Assembly (NCBI RefSeq): GCF_001411555.2
Contig: NC_049916.1
Span: 27,484,558-27,548,557, forward strand
DNA length: 64,000 bases
Source of the DNA: Juglans regia
Taxonomy: Eukaryota; Streptophyta; Magnoliopsida; Fagales; Juglandaceae
Direction of reading: 5' to 3'
Shown here one piece after another: positions 12,500-23,306 of the stretch (the stretch's first letter is position 1; the number at the start of each line of letters is the position of its first letter). The notes beneath the pieces are model-generated. The model saw only the letters and a program-made list of their open reading frames with translations. It ran no database searches and was not told the DNA's origin. The translations under genes and the position numbers were made by a program.

Positions 12500-14111
12500 G
12501 AGATAGGTGTGGCAATAACGTACTAGAAAGTGAGCACGACAGATATTCGCAAATATAGTACTATTTAGCATCTTTAGCGTCGTTCTACTTCAGCGTATTT
12601 GGATCCGGCTGTTGTTTTCTTCCACTCCATTGTCGTGCTCGCACCCTCAACAAGACCGCTCCTTGACTATCCTTTCCACAATTAGTTGCATAACTTTGCT
12701 TCAGTCTCTCAGCCCTTCCACTTTCCACTGAACTCTGACTCCCACACTTCGATTCGCCAGGTAATATAACACTTTCTCGCGTGACTATTTATCAGCTTCA
12801 ATTCCCATTTCCATTTCTTTCTTACATTAATTTCTCCATTTTGTGGGAAATAATGTGCGAAAAAAGAAGATTTATTGTGTGTCATTGTTGTCTGTGTTCG
12901 TGGTTCAGAGTTGTGAGTTGCTTTGTGATTAGCTGTTTTGGGAAATGGGTTTGGGTTATGAACATGAAGTTAGGATTTTGGTTCAATTTTTGGGCGACTG
13001 ATGTTGGTGTTACACTGGGGATTCTAGGGTTTTGTTTGCTCATGGATTTTATTTTATTTATTTATTGGGTTTGAGTGGGATTTTACTTTGAAATTGTCTT
13101 ATTCAGTTTTCCTTTAGTTAAGCATATTGGGTTTTCTTTGATTTTGGGAAATTTTGCATATTGTCGTGGAATATATATTTTTTTGTAAGTATATTTTCGT
13201 GGAATATAATGTGGGTTTGGTTCCAATTCTGTGAACATGTTTCTTAATTTTTAGTAGAAGATATTATGCTGCGAAGTGATCTGAGTTCGGTTAATGATGT
13301 GCTGAATTGCACAAATTGTAGGAAAAGAGAATAAATTTGGAAAGTTAGAACTGTTTATTTCTGTGCAAATTAAGAACAAAATTTAGATAAAAGGTCGACG
13401 AGTTACTTGTTCAAATAAGACAGGAAATGAGAAGTGAAAGTTATGCTGAAAGCATGCTTAGCTTTTTTTTTTTGTGAGAGTGTCTATCTTAAGGAAAATT
13501 TTAAGAATGTGTTTTCCAGTATTTTGAAAATGAAAACAGAAGCTCTTTCCATAAAATCTTTCCAGAGACCTAATTAAACGAATGGGGCTCTAACTCATTT
13601 TCAGGTCAATCTGTTCTGTTGCTTTTTTTTTTTTTTTTTGACAGAGAAACGAGGGGAAAGAATATAGAGTTTCAAACTAACCCAATACGGTTTACTTACA
13701 AAAAAAATAAACCAAATGTCATAAATCGCGTTAGGCTTACTTGAGAAGGTGGTGTACTAGAAATTCTATGAAACAGATCTTTATTTTCTGTACTTTTCCT
13801 GAAGTTTTTCAAAAACCGAGTGGAGCTATGAGTAATTTAAATTTAAAAGGGAATTGATCCTGATGCATAAATATTGAATTGGGGTCCCCAAATCAATTTA
13901 CTAATACATGACTTGTGGCATTTGTACGGTAGGATTAACTCATCGAAGTTATAAAAAACTGTGTGGAATTAATTCTACAGACTTAATGAAACGATCACGC
14001 AGAGAGTTAAACTCCTTTCATTTATCTACTTAATTTGTACACTGGCCAGGTGACTAGACCTCACATTTACCTACAGGGAAGATAAGAACAGAAATTTTAG
14101 TAAAGCCCATA
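12500..14111 (+). other. Probable 5'UTR and 5'UTR intron of the acidic membrane-protein gene
   Basis: A CAG|GTAATA donor at 12760/12761 and a CTACAG|GGAAG acceptor at 14076/14077 would remove about 1.3 kb and bring a leader exon (about 12500-12760, pyrimidine-rich with CTCTCAGCC) next to the ATG at 14112. The interval has a T-rich plant-intron composition. The frame at 12781-13074 inside it shows no domain and is treated as intron. Splicing is inferred from consensus only. Confidence 0.45.
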
Positions 14112-15698
14112 ATGATCAAGCGATCACCAAGCAGAAACCACAGATCCAAAGGCATCAAGGTGAAGCATGTTCTGCAAATTTGTCTATTGCTTGGTGTATG
14201 CTTCTGGTTAATCTACCAAGTCAAGCATTCCCATGATAAAAAGAAGGAGTTCGATGAGAAAGATGCTAAACTCTCAGTCAAGACACAAAGTGGCACTGAG
14301 CTTCTTAAATTGGGGAGGAAAGATATCCATCCTCATTTGGAAGAAGTACCTGAGATAGAGAAGCATGTGGAAGAAGAGGAAGAAGAAACTGGAGGAGAAG
14401 AAGAAGAAAACAAACATGATGAAGAAGAGCAAGAAGAAGAAGAAAACAAGCATGAAGAAAAAGAGCAAGATGAAGAGGAGAACAAGCATGAAGTAGAAGA
14501 TCAAGAGGAAGAGGAAAACAAGAGCGAAGAGATAGAAAGAGGAGCAGGAGATGATGAGATGGATGAAAATGATCAAGAGAAATTAGATGGGGATGCTGAT
14601 CATGATGAGGAATTGCTAGATGAGGAGAAAGAGGGAGAAGAGGAAAACAAGGAGAGTGAGAGGAATGAGAGTGATAACAAAGCAAGTCAATTAGAAACTT
14701 CTTTGGAGGATCAGGATCATGATGGAGGTAATCATGAGGCACGAGAGGAACATTACAAGGGAGATGATGCTTCCAGTGCAGTGACCCATGACGCCCAGAC
14801 TATCATCTCAGAGGCTGGTAAATTAAGTTCAGGGAACTCAATTGAGATATCTGAAATGAATATCTTAGGTCAGGAGAACAAATCCAAAGGCACTCAGGAA
14901 ACTGATACTGATAAAAACAATCCAACAATAAAGGTGGTAGAAAGTGAAATTGATAGCAATGGCACTTCTCTGAATGCAATTACTATCGAACAGAAGGGAA
15001 ATAATGGTTCTTCCAACTCTGTGGATGGCTTAGTTGAAAATTCTACTACGATAGCCCAATCTACTGATCAGCCTGAAGCAAGCAATGACACAACTCTGGT
15101 GAGTAAGGAAGTCAGCAATAACTCAGATGAAGTAAGTACTGATAGGAATAACTCAACAGATACAGGTATAGGCACTTCTGATTTTTCCCAGCAGAATGGG
15201 ACAGTGAATATATCTGATTCGGCTCATGCCCAAAATATAACAGCGGACCTCTCGAGTGTGCAGACCTTCGAAATCGAACAGAATGGTAACTCTACCTCGG
15301 TTTCTGGGAGCAATCAATCTGACATTAATTCAACGGTTTCAATTAAAATTGAAAAAGCAGATGCTGGTGCCATAGAATTATCTACTTCATCTAATACTAC
15401 GGAGTCTTCTCTATCAGAAAAGATCACAACTGAAACAGAAGATGGCTCTGTGTCTTCAACTTCAAAGGAAAATACTGATGCTACAAAGAACAAGGCAGAT
15501 GGAAAGAGTGAATTAGGTCGAACCAATGAAAGCTCAGACAATTCCTCCAGAGATGAAGTTCCGGATGTTGTTGAACACAACCCTGTTGATGCTTCTAATT
15601 CACATATCGCTCTAGATGAAAAATTAAACACGGATCTGGATAAGATGCCGGAGATAAGAACTGAAGGAGAGAACAGCAAAGCCGTTGCCGCAGAGTGA
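14112..15698 (+). CDS. Acidic, Glu-rich type II membrane protein, function unknown
   Basis: 528 aa in one coding exon. Residues 1-19 are basic (RSPSRNHRSKG), residues about 20-36 form a single hydrophobic helix (LQICLLLGVCFWLIY), and there is no cleavage site, predicting a type II orientation with a large lumenal or extracellular tail. Residues 80-195 are extremely acidic and include four tandem 12-residue units at 97-144 (EEENKHxxxxQx). The C-terminal half is rich in Ser, Thr and Asn, with many N-x-S/T sequons (NGT, NST, NNS, NIS, NIT, NQS, NTT, NSS), consistent with heavy glycosylation in the secretory pathway. No enzymatic domain is visible. Similar uncharacterised plant proteins with the same basic-TM start exist as far as I recall. 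The start is the first ATG after the presumed splice acceptor. Confidence 0.8.
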   Translation: MIKRSPSRNHRSKGIKVKHVLQICLLLGVCFWLIYQVKHSHDKKKEFDEKDAKLSVKTQSGTELLKLGRKDIHPHLEEVPEIEKHVEEEEEETGGEEEENKHDEEEQEEEENKHEEKEQDEEENKHEVEDQEEEENKSEEIERGAGDDEMDENDQEKLDGDADHDEELLDEEKEGEEENKESERNESDNKASQLETSLEDQDHDGGNHEAREEHYKGDDASSAVTHDAQTIISEAGKLSSGNSIEISEMNILGQENKSKGTQETDTDKNNPTIKVVESEIDSNGTSLNAITIEQKGNNGSSNSVDGLVENSTTIAQSTDQPEASNDTTLVSKEVSNNSDEVSTDRNNSTDTGIGTSDFSQQNGTVNISDSAHAQNITADLSSVQTFEIEQNGNSTSVSGSNQSDINSTVSIKIEKADAGAIELSTSSNTTESSLSEKITTETEDGSVSSTSKENTDATKNKADGKSELGRTNESSDNSSRDEVPDVVEHNPVDASNSHIALDEKLNTDLDKMPEIRTEGENSKAVAAE

Positions 15699-16740
15699 GA
15701 GGATAAATGGTGGTTTTGTACTTGTAAGTGCTATAAAGTATAGTTTCTTAATGTATAATGTACCTCTGTCTTCATGCTACCATTAAGGTTGTTAGAGCGG
15801 TTTGTTTCAATTTTAGAAGCTCCTCTCTATAGAATCATCAACTTAGCAGGAAACTGTAACCTGGTGGATATTCACAACAGATTTTGTTTGCATAATTTAT
15901 TTCAACTTTCCATTTTACATCGGGTAATATCTTTTTCCTGTTTTGTTTTCCTTTCTTCCTCTTTCGTTTTCATTTGTTTTTGTTTCTATTGTATGTCATG
16001 GTTCTATATTGAAGAGCAGAACTGCACAGTTAGGCTGGGTTTAGATGCTTAGTTCAGTTCTTTATGAATAATAATAAGTTAAGTAATGGATGGAGTTATG
16101 TGGGATCTATCTAAATTGAGTTTAAAGTATGTTTAGATGTTAAGATGAGTTTAATATTTTTTATAGAAAGTTGAAAAAGGTTAGAGTCTCACATATAAAG
16201 ATATGTTAAGTTGAAAAAGATTACGGTCCCACGTATAAGGAGGTTTTGAGTTGAGATAAGTTTAGTAATTTGAGAGTTGGGTGTTTGGATATTAGACTTG
16301 GCTTAAAATTAGACTGAGCTCAACTGAATCTTGCAACCATACGCAAGACAAGGGTTGTTTGGAAGAGGTTATCTCTAAACATCATTTAAACACAAACATT
16401 TTTTAATTTCTAATATTCAACTTTTCTATCTAATTATTACCTAATCATTATAACTTTCTCAAACTTCCAAACAAAAAAATTAACTTTTTCAAATTTCAAA
16501 ATAAATATAATAGTAAAAAATTATATTACAATAATATTTTAACTTTATAATATTTTTATTCAATTTGTTCTCAATTTTCCCAAATTTTAATAAAATATCA
16601 TTACTCAAACAATTTTATTACTATTCACAAATCATTACTCAAACAAAGCATCCCCTTAAGAGTGCAAATACTTAAATCTTGAAACCTTTGTTTACAAGGA
16701 GGGATTAGCAAACTCAGGTGTTTGATGTCTTTGATACTAA
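15699..16740. other. 3' flank and repeat DNA
   Basis: This begins with the 3'UTR region of the acidic protein gene. From about 16030 to 16330 it holds a degenerate repeat (GTTTAGATG, GTTGAAAAAGATTACGGTCCC, GGTGTTTGGATA) related in reverse to 11040-11660. At about 16340-16650 there is a reverse copy of the GATGAG fold-back family (TTTCTAATATTCAAC, CAAACAAAAAAATTAAC). The frame at 15774-16052 has no recognisable content. Confidence 0.45.
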
Positions 16741-17286
16741 GAGCACTCTCATTGGATTAGCTAAAGTTAAAGTAAATTTTTAATGAATGCAAGATGAATT
16801 TAACATTTAGTTATTACATTCACATAAGTTTCTACATTGGAATATCCATTTTTTCATTATATGACAATAAAATAATATAAGATGAATTTAACTTTGACTA
16901 TTCACTCAAATCTCCAAATTGGATTATCTATTTATTCATTATATAGTAATGAGTAATTAATAATTTTGATAATTTTTTAATTTTTTTAATAATGAATTTA
17001 TTTTATTTTATCATATTTTACTATTCATAATATTATATATTAATTAGTAATTGTATTCTAATTATATTTTTTTAATTGTCATTTAAAATGGAGATAGAAA
17101 TAATTGATATTAAAAGGAGAGAGAAAGAAATAATATAAAAGGAATTTGATGAATGAATAGTGTATTCTAAATTTAGAAATTAGTTTGGATATTACTGTAG
17201 CTATATTTCATATAGCTTATTCAATGTGAGCAATTTACTGACCTAATAACTAAATTCTCATTGAATTTAATCTAATAAAAATGCTC
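16741..17286. mobile_element. MITE, GAGCA...TGCTC ends, TAA target duplication
   Basis: It starts GAGCACTCTCATTGGATTAG and ends ATCTAATAAAAATGCTC, imperfect inverted ends. TAA directly precedes and directly follows the element, consistent with a 3-bp target duplication of the PIF/Harbinger type. The interior is A/T-rich with no coding capacity. Related ends occur at 20116-20594 and 61614-62217. Confidence 0.6.
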
Positions 17287-17804
17287 TAAAGAATGATTTG
17301 TTACCAACTGCATTGACATTTTGTTTCAAATCTCAATTCTGTTTTATGATGCTCCTTTGTGTCCAATAAGATTGAGATTCTTTAAAAGATGAAAGGAAGA
17401 CGTGGTTGCAGTGCAAGCATGATATAATTTGAGACATCATTAATGATTGGAAATAATGAGCGATGATGATAGTGGCAAAAGAGCATTGTCACCAAACATT
17501 TACCACCCATATTTATCCTCTACATAACATATATACTGTATACATTATATTATTAAATCACATCAACATTTGATTCTTTTTACCAAGATAAATATTAGAG
17601 AGCAAGTGGATCGGTAAAACAACCTTAAATTATACAAATAAATAAATAGCTCTATGAATCGCAGGCATAGAGAATCTCAAAAATAAACTTCTACGCCTAA
17701 ATAATTCCCAACTGTACAAATATAGTTTGATCAGCCAAAAAACTGCTTCAAAAAATCCAGTACAAGCTAACTTCCCGCATTAAACGACAAAAGATCCGAC
17801 ACTA
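17287..17804. other. Intergenic DNA and 3' flank of the DUF1005 gene
   Basis: No gene is visible. The part nearest 17805 is the expected 3'UTR of the minus-strand DUF1005 gene. Confidence 0.6.
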
Positions 17805-18532
17805 CTACTGTTGCCTTAGCTCCTTCCGCAGCTTCTTCGAGAATAACCCGCAAGCGTCCATGCTCAGATCCATGGCTGCTGCCAATGCCACGTAAGTCGC
17901 CGCGTCCTCCGCGCATGTCACGTGCCTTACGCCCAGCTCCACCTCCGGTTTGCTGCACTTTCCCGCTCCCTCCACCGTTGAAGACATCACAAACCCTCTG
18001 TACACTGGGGGCGACAATGGTCCATACCCGATTTCTAACCCCGATCCTGAACCGGAGCTCGAACCGCGTCTGGATCTTGACCCGGATCCAAGATCGCAGC
18101 TTCCGTTGGGGGTGTGCCCTGGGGTGTTGCTGATGCCGAAGGTTCTGTCTATGCTGAATTTCCCGCCTTTCCTGGAGCTGATTGAGTCGGCAGCGAGCGT
18201 GGTGGCAGCGTCGGTGCAGGTGAAGAGCTCGAAGCGGTAGCCGACGGCATCAGAGCAGCCACGCTCGCGCCACGCCTCGAGGCGGCCCCACGGGTTCCAG
18301 GCCCCGTCCTCGGGGCGAAGGATGAGCCAAGCGCCGGGACTAGATTGGCTGACGCTGTGGGAGCCACGGGATGGTACGAACGGAGTGACCATGGAGGCCA
18401 CGGCGACCGCCGAGCCTGAGAGGTCGTGAATGGTTATGTGCCATCCCTTCCGCTGTTTTTCTGTTTGGTCCTTTTCAGTGTGAGAACCCGTTAACCAATT
18501 TCTTGAAGTGCTTGGTTCGCTCGACGATGGCC

Positions 18533-18568
<36 letters not shown>

Positions 18569-19436
18569 GGAAACAATTAATTCTCGAAGATAGAGGTTTT
18601 GGGGGTTAGTCGTTGAAGGGTTTGTCAAATGTTCAACCACGCTAAAAGCATGATACAGCTGAAATAGAGGGTAGCTTTTCTTTCTTTTGGCAACAAAACG
18701 GACTAACCAAAACATCATAAAACATATAGTTAAAGATTTGACCGTTGAGTGATTTTCTTTCCATTTCCTTCAAATTTTCTAAGCCACCAAACAAGAAAAT
18801 GAGGATGTGGATAACGACTAACCAAGATTGCATATTCCGATCGTTCATGTTCTTGAAACCGAACTTGCAAGAAAACACCGGCTGCCTAACATCTCCATGG
18901 ACCTGAAAAACCTGAGGACTGCACTCTGGCTCTCCATCGAACTGGAACACAAATCTTGGATCGGGCTCGGTCCTAACGCTAACGTAAAACTGGGCCGACG
19001 AACCCTTCTTCTCGTTCCCTCCGATGGCAACCCAACCTTGGTGAATATTACTAGCCCTTGTCTCCACCGCGCGCAAATCCACCTCCACCGCGACCTTCCC
19101 CAACAGCTTCCCACTGTTGAAGCCACACGTGGTCCCTCTTCGCCCCAGATAGACCGCAATCTGCACGACCGGGTTCCTCCCCTTCTCCAGAAGTTTGTCG
19201 ATGTGGGTCTTGTTCAGAGTGAAGGAAGCGGCCAGGGAGCAATCGTGGGAGTTGGTTTGGCTTTCTTGGGCGACCAAAGGCACAGTACTGTACTGGGTGA
19301 GGAATTTATCGAGCTTAATCTTGCAGAAGCACGGGGACGTTGAGGGATGGACGACGGAGAAGGAAGGCTTGGAAGCTACGGGAAACTTGACGGCAAGGTT
19401 GCCAACGAGGATCCGCACAAAAGAGCACGGATCCAT
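17805..19436 (-). CDS. DUF1005 family protein
   Basis: Two exons, 18823-19436 and 17805-18531, join in phase to 446 aa, the normal size for this plant-specific family. The N-terminus MDPCSFVRILVGNLAVKFP and the block VVHPSTSPCFCKIKL are the family hallmarks. The second exon starts PSSSEPSTSRNWL and carries KGWHITIHDLSGSAVAVA, MVTPFVPS, GAWLILRP and WGRLEAWRERG. The end SMDACGLFSKKLRKELRQQ is also conserved. No enzyme motif is known for this family and the molecular role is unsettled. The exon junction splits a TGG codon (TG|G). An open frame beginning at 18401 starts at a GTG inside exon 2 and is not a true start. The intron carries a TA microsatellite that reaches almost to the acceptor (listed separately). 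Confidence 0.92.
18536..18566. repeat. TA microsatellite at the DUF1005 3' splice site
   Basis: A run of about 15 TA dinucleotides ends only four bases before exon 2 on the minus strand, so the acceptor reads (TA)n-TGCAG|GCC. There is no ordinary pyrimidine tract; the U-rich function must come from the alternating repeat. Confidence 0.85.
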
Positions 19437-19509
19437 TGGAAGCTCTTTGGAGGTTTCGTGGACTGGTATCTTGCTCAGGGGGTTTACGATTGAGAGAATA
19501 TATGTAGAT

Positions 19510-19545
<36 letters not shown>

Positions 19546-20115
19546 TCACCGGAAAGAAGGAGTGGAAGAAAGCTACAGAGATATTAGGTGGAATGGGAAC
19601 GAACAGGCTGTTAAAGTACAGCTAGCTGGGTTATTAGCATCAAAGCTATGAGTAGTCAAGTGAATAAGATATGATATTATTCTCTATCAGTATGAGAATA
19701 AGGGATTGTGATTGGCCAGGATGCCATCATCATCATCTAGTGTGCTCCAGCCATTAAACAGCTGTGCCTTCCTACTTTTTCTTCTCTCTCTCACCCGTCC
19801 TTTTCCTCACCCGTAATGACTTGGTTTAGACCCTAGTCTCAACCGGCCACTTCCACAACGCTTTTGATTCTTCAACTTTCCTTCCTTCCTCACTTCAAAT
19901 ATTAAAATTAATAAATATTATTATCGATTTTACAATGTTATTGGAGCACTAGAAAATTATAATAAATATTTCAAACCAATTTTATTTATTGTTTCGAGTT
20001 TAGTCAAAATTAAATTAAAAAATAATAAAACTTGATTGACTTCTGCCTACCATTCAAATCCTTCCCCCAGCTGTTCTCAACTCAAAAATGGACCTGTGCA
20101 TGCACTTTGGTACAA
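19437..20115. other. DUF1005 upstream region
   Basis: This contains a TA run followed by a GA run at about 19510-19545, some 75-110 bases upstream of the DUF1005 ATG, where a core promoter is expected. The rest is AT-rich with no coding signal. Confidence 0.45.
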
Positions 20116-20594
20116 GAGCATTGGCAATGGTCTAGCCATCGTCAAGTCTAAAGTTTGGCTAGAATCTTAATTTTTAGCTATAATATCAATTTTTGACTAG
20201 GTGAGTCCACATTAGACTAGCCATTATAAAGTTAAAATCATAATATAATATTATATTTTTTACTTTTTTTTTATTTTTTTATTTGTAAATACAATTTATA
20301 TATTTTTTAGGTTTTCATGTTTTGTAGAAATAATGTGTCTACTCTATCAATTAGTAGAAATGATGTGCATGCCATGCATATTTTACCATTCAAAGAGAGA
20401 AGGAAGTGATGAAATAATTAAATATTACTTTCCATTGTGAATAGTAGCTAGCCATATTTGGAGAGGACTTAAGATTTACTATTCATCAAGTTTTAAACTT
20501 TGGACCATTGGCTAGTCCAATGTGGAGGCTTTTTCTCACATCTAGCTAAAGTTTGGACTTGCATTGATATTTGGCTAGTCCATTGCCAATGCTC
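20116..20594. mobile_element. MITE with long GAGCATTGGCAATGG inverted ends
   Basis: It begins GAGCATTGGCAATGGTCTAG and ends CTAGTCCATTGCCAATGCTC, nearly perfect inverted repeats that continue inward (CTAAAGTTTGG on both sides). CAA precedes and follows the element, a possible 3-bp target duplication. No internal coding region. Similar to 16741-17286 in its outermost bases. Confidence 0.75.
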
Positions 20595-23029
20595 CAAATA
20601 AGACTTGGAAAATGCTACGGTGCCCGCTGCATTTCCCTCCTGACGTGGCCATTATTAAAAAACAAAAGGAAGTCGTTCAAACGGAAATGGGAGGTCCTCA
20701 TTTGAATCCCATTTAAAATCTTAAAACCTTCTCTTATCTATTTTTTGCCAACATTTTGAATACCATTTCCATAATTATTTTGATTAAAGCAATGGAATAA
20801 AATATTTCAATATCAATATCTTTCAAGATAATTAATATATAATAAGTTAATTATATATGTATAAGTTATATTTTAAAATAACATTAATATAAGTTTTAAA
20901 AATTTAAAACACATATTTATAAAACTCAATAATACTTCTAAATTCTCAATCTAACTATTTAAAAAAATAATAACTCATATAGTCATATTCAATGATTCAT
21001 CACAAAAAGAGAAATAAGGATTTGATTTTCAATCTTCAAGAAAATGAGATTAAAAAAAATTAAAAAAATAATCTTCAGATATGAGAATTAGAATGAAAAT
21101 TATGAAAAAATTAGAGTTTTAACATTAATTACAAAAAAAAAAAATTCGGTCAGTACACCGAAATAGGCCGGTACACCGAAAACCAGTCAGTATTGACCAA
21201 AATGCACCGGTATTTGACCCGATACGAAATACATATATTTTATGTACCGATCACTACCTCGATACGGTAAATACCAGCCGGTATAGTACGAAATTTAAAA
21301 CCTTACTTTTGGCAGAAGCACATAAATTGCAATCAACTTAATTTGCAACATATCTTTCCATGAGCCAAGTCCAGCCATAAATTAAAATCACCACAAAAAA
21401 AAAAAAATGTTGTTTGTCTTCGAAGAGGGATTGTTCTACACATGAGGTTTTAGGATCGTCGAAGGATGGCACCAAAATCATTGGTTCTGGATGTGAGATT
21501 GCTTAGGAGGCACTGGATGAGAAGGTTTTATTCAAATGGAGACCTTCCATTTCCGTTTGAATAATTTCCTATTTTCCTTTTTTTAATAATGGCCAAAGTT
21601 ACCGCTCGACATGGCATATAATTATTTAAAAATAAAACAAAACATGAGCGACTCCTTCCCCCCCTCTCTCTCATTAAAAATCAATGGCTCAAGATCTTAT
21701 TTTCGCCTGGAGGGGAGGAGACATCGGCTTCCTCTTCCTCCATTTCCTTCCCTCCTTCCTCCATTCACTCACCTTATCTATCAAGGTTTCTTTTGTTTAG
21801 TTTTATTTTGCTTTCTTCAATGCCTAAAAAGATAGATATACAGTTTTTCTACAATTCCTAAGAGACGCACGACACAGGCAGATTCACAGATAAAAAATCA
21901 TTCGGAGGAAAGTTGTGGTTTTACAAAAATCACCGCGCGCGCGATTCTCATGCTCCGCTCACATCTGTGCGTACTTCTCACGCGCCACCCCTTCCGGCAA
22001 CTCTTCTCGACTCATGTGCCAAATCACTGGACTCGCCACCATCAAACCTTTCAGATCTGACCTTTGTGGCTAAAAAGAGATAAGTGTGTTGCTTTCACAG
22101 GCCGTCTCAAATTCTAAAGTCTACCGAAGTTTGTCCAAACTGTAATCTGTCTTTTCTTACATATATCTTATTGCTTTCTTTTTAGGTTTCCTTATTGTTT
22201 ATTAAAATATAAAAAATATTATTTATTAAAATATAAAAAAAAAAAATTTAAAAAAAAGAAGAATTTATCTCTCGGACATTTGTCTATTGAGATTGAGTCT
22301 CTGTTTAGGCAAAGATTCTTGTCATTTGGACATTTGTCTGTAGAGAGTATCAGCAATAGTGAAGATCAAACCAGTCACAAAAAGAAATAGTGTACTGATA
22401 AATGTCATATTTGATATGGAGACATTCCAGAATGTATCCAGTTATGGATATAAATTTTTCTAATGAATAAATGATGATAGTTTCTAGCTATTAAAAAAAC
22501 AAAAACAAAACAAAAAATCAAGCTGGAGGGAGGATTTCATAACTAAGATCATGAAGTTGATAACCATTGAATTCCATAATTGCTTACTGCATCAAACTTG
22601 CAAAAAATTAAAAAAAAAATCCTTTACTAAAAGAATTCCAATCTTAATCCATCTTATAATCTTCTATCAACCCCAAATTTCGAGCCAAATCTTCATCTTT
22701 GAAACTTCTCAAAACCCCATAAAAAGTAACATAAATTAAAGAAAATTTCTACTCATCATCCTCACATCACACAATAAGTATAATTTTTTTTTAGTTTTAT
22801 TCCTCCTAAACTAATTGTGTTTTTCTACTCATCATCCATACATCACATATTTGGAAAGAGAAAAAAATAAAAATAAATAAAAATAAGTGTGGTGTATGAT
22901 GTGTGGGATGATGAGTAGCAAAACTCTAAATTAAAAAGAAATATAAAGAGCAAAGCCAACCCAAAAAAAGAAATAAAGAAAATTTAGTGATAATTACTTT
23001 AAAAAGTCCACTTTCGAATCTTTATCCGT
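20595..23029. other. Intergenic repeat-derived DNA
   Basis: At about 21145-21310 there is a repeat fragment rich in CCGGTA/TACCGG words (GGCCGGTACACCG, CACCGGTATTTGACC, CAGCCGGTATAGTACG). At about 21930-22060 a locally GC-rich patch contains CACCGCGCGCGCG, with no recognisable product. The frames at 21611-21835 and 22551-22739 are not supported as genes. Confidence 0.45.
22749..22918. mobile_element. 170-bp MITE with CTACTCATCATCC ends
   Basis: The left end CTACTCATCATCC (22749-22761) is inverted exactly as GGATGATGAGTAG (22906-22918). An internal copy of CTACTCATCATCCATACATC near 22825 suggests a nested or rearranged insertion. Related degenerate copies seem to lie near 895-1105 and 55800-55955. 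Confidence 0.6.
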
Positions 23030-23034
23030 AGATT

Positions 23035-23272
23035 TGTTTAGAATATTATATCAGTTCAAACTCTCAGCATCTCAACAGAAGAACATGTGTCAAAGGATGG
23101 CAGTTGTCAATAGTCTGTTACAGATTTAATTATATTTGAATAATTGTATTCATATCTATCTTTCTGATGTAATCATGATACTTATCATATTGTAAACACT
23201 CTATCTATAAATATCAAGCATACCAGCCAGGATAATTATTCTGGCCAATTCAGTTATTTAGACTTTGTTTCT
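23035..23272 (+). repeat. 5' LTR of the copia element
   Basis: It starts TGTTTAGAATATTATATCAG and ends TTTGTTTCT. It contains CTATCTATAAATATCAAGC, a probable TATA region near the R start. The usual terminal CA is not seen; the end is set by where similarity to the 3' LTR stops and the primer-binding site begins. Confidence 0.88.
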
Positions 23273-23288
23273 TGGTAATCAGAGCCTC
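23273..23288 (+). other. Primer-binding site (initiator Met-tRNA type)
   Basis: TGGTAATCAGAGCC follows the 5' LTR directly. The standard plant copia sequence complementary to the initiator tRNA-Met 3' end is TGGTATCAGAGC, so this copy carries one extra A. Confidence 0.8.
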
Positions 23289-23306
23289 TCGGTTTACACC
23301 TTTTCC

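Noticed and set aside
14274..14742. Two long minus-strand frames opposite the Glu-rich region
   Set aside because: They are antisense translations of GAA/GAG repeats (Phe/Leu/His runs) and lack any domain.
18642..19343. Plus-strand frame at 18828-19343 and the DUF1005 read-through beyond exon 1
   Set aside because: The plus frame is antisense to conserved DUF1005 residues; the read-through past 18823 runs into intron sequence and loses family similarity.
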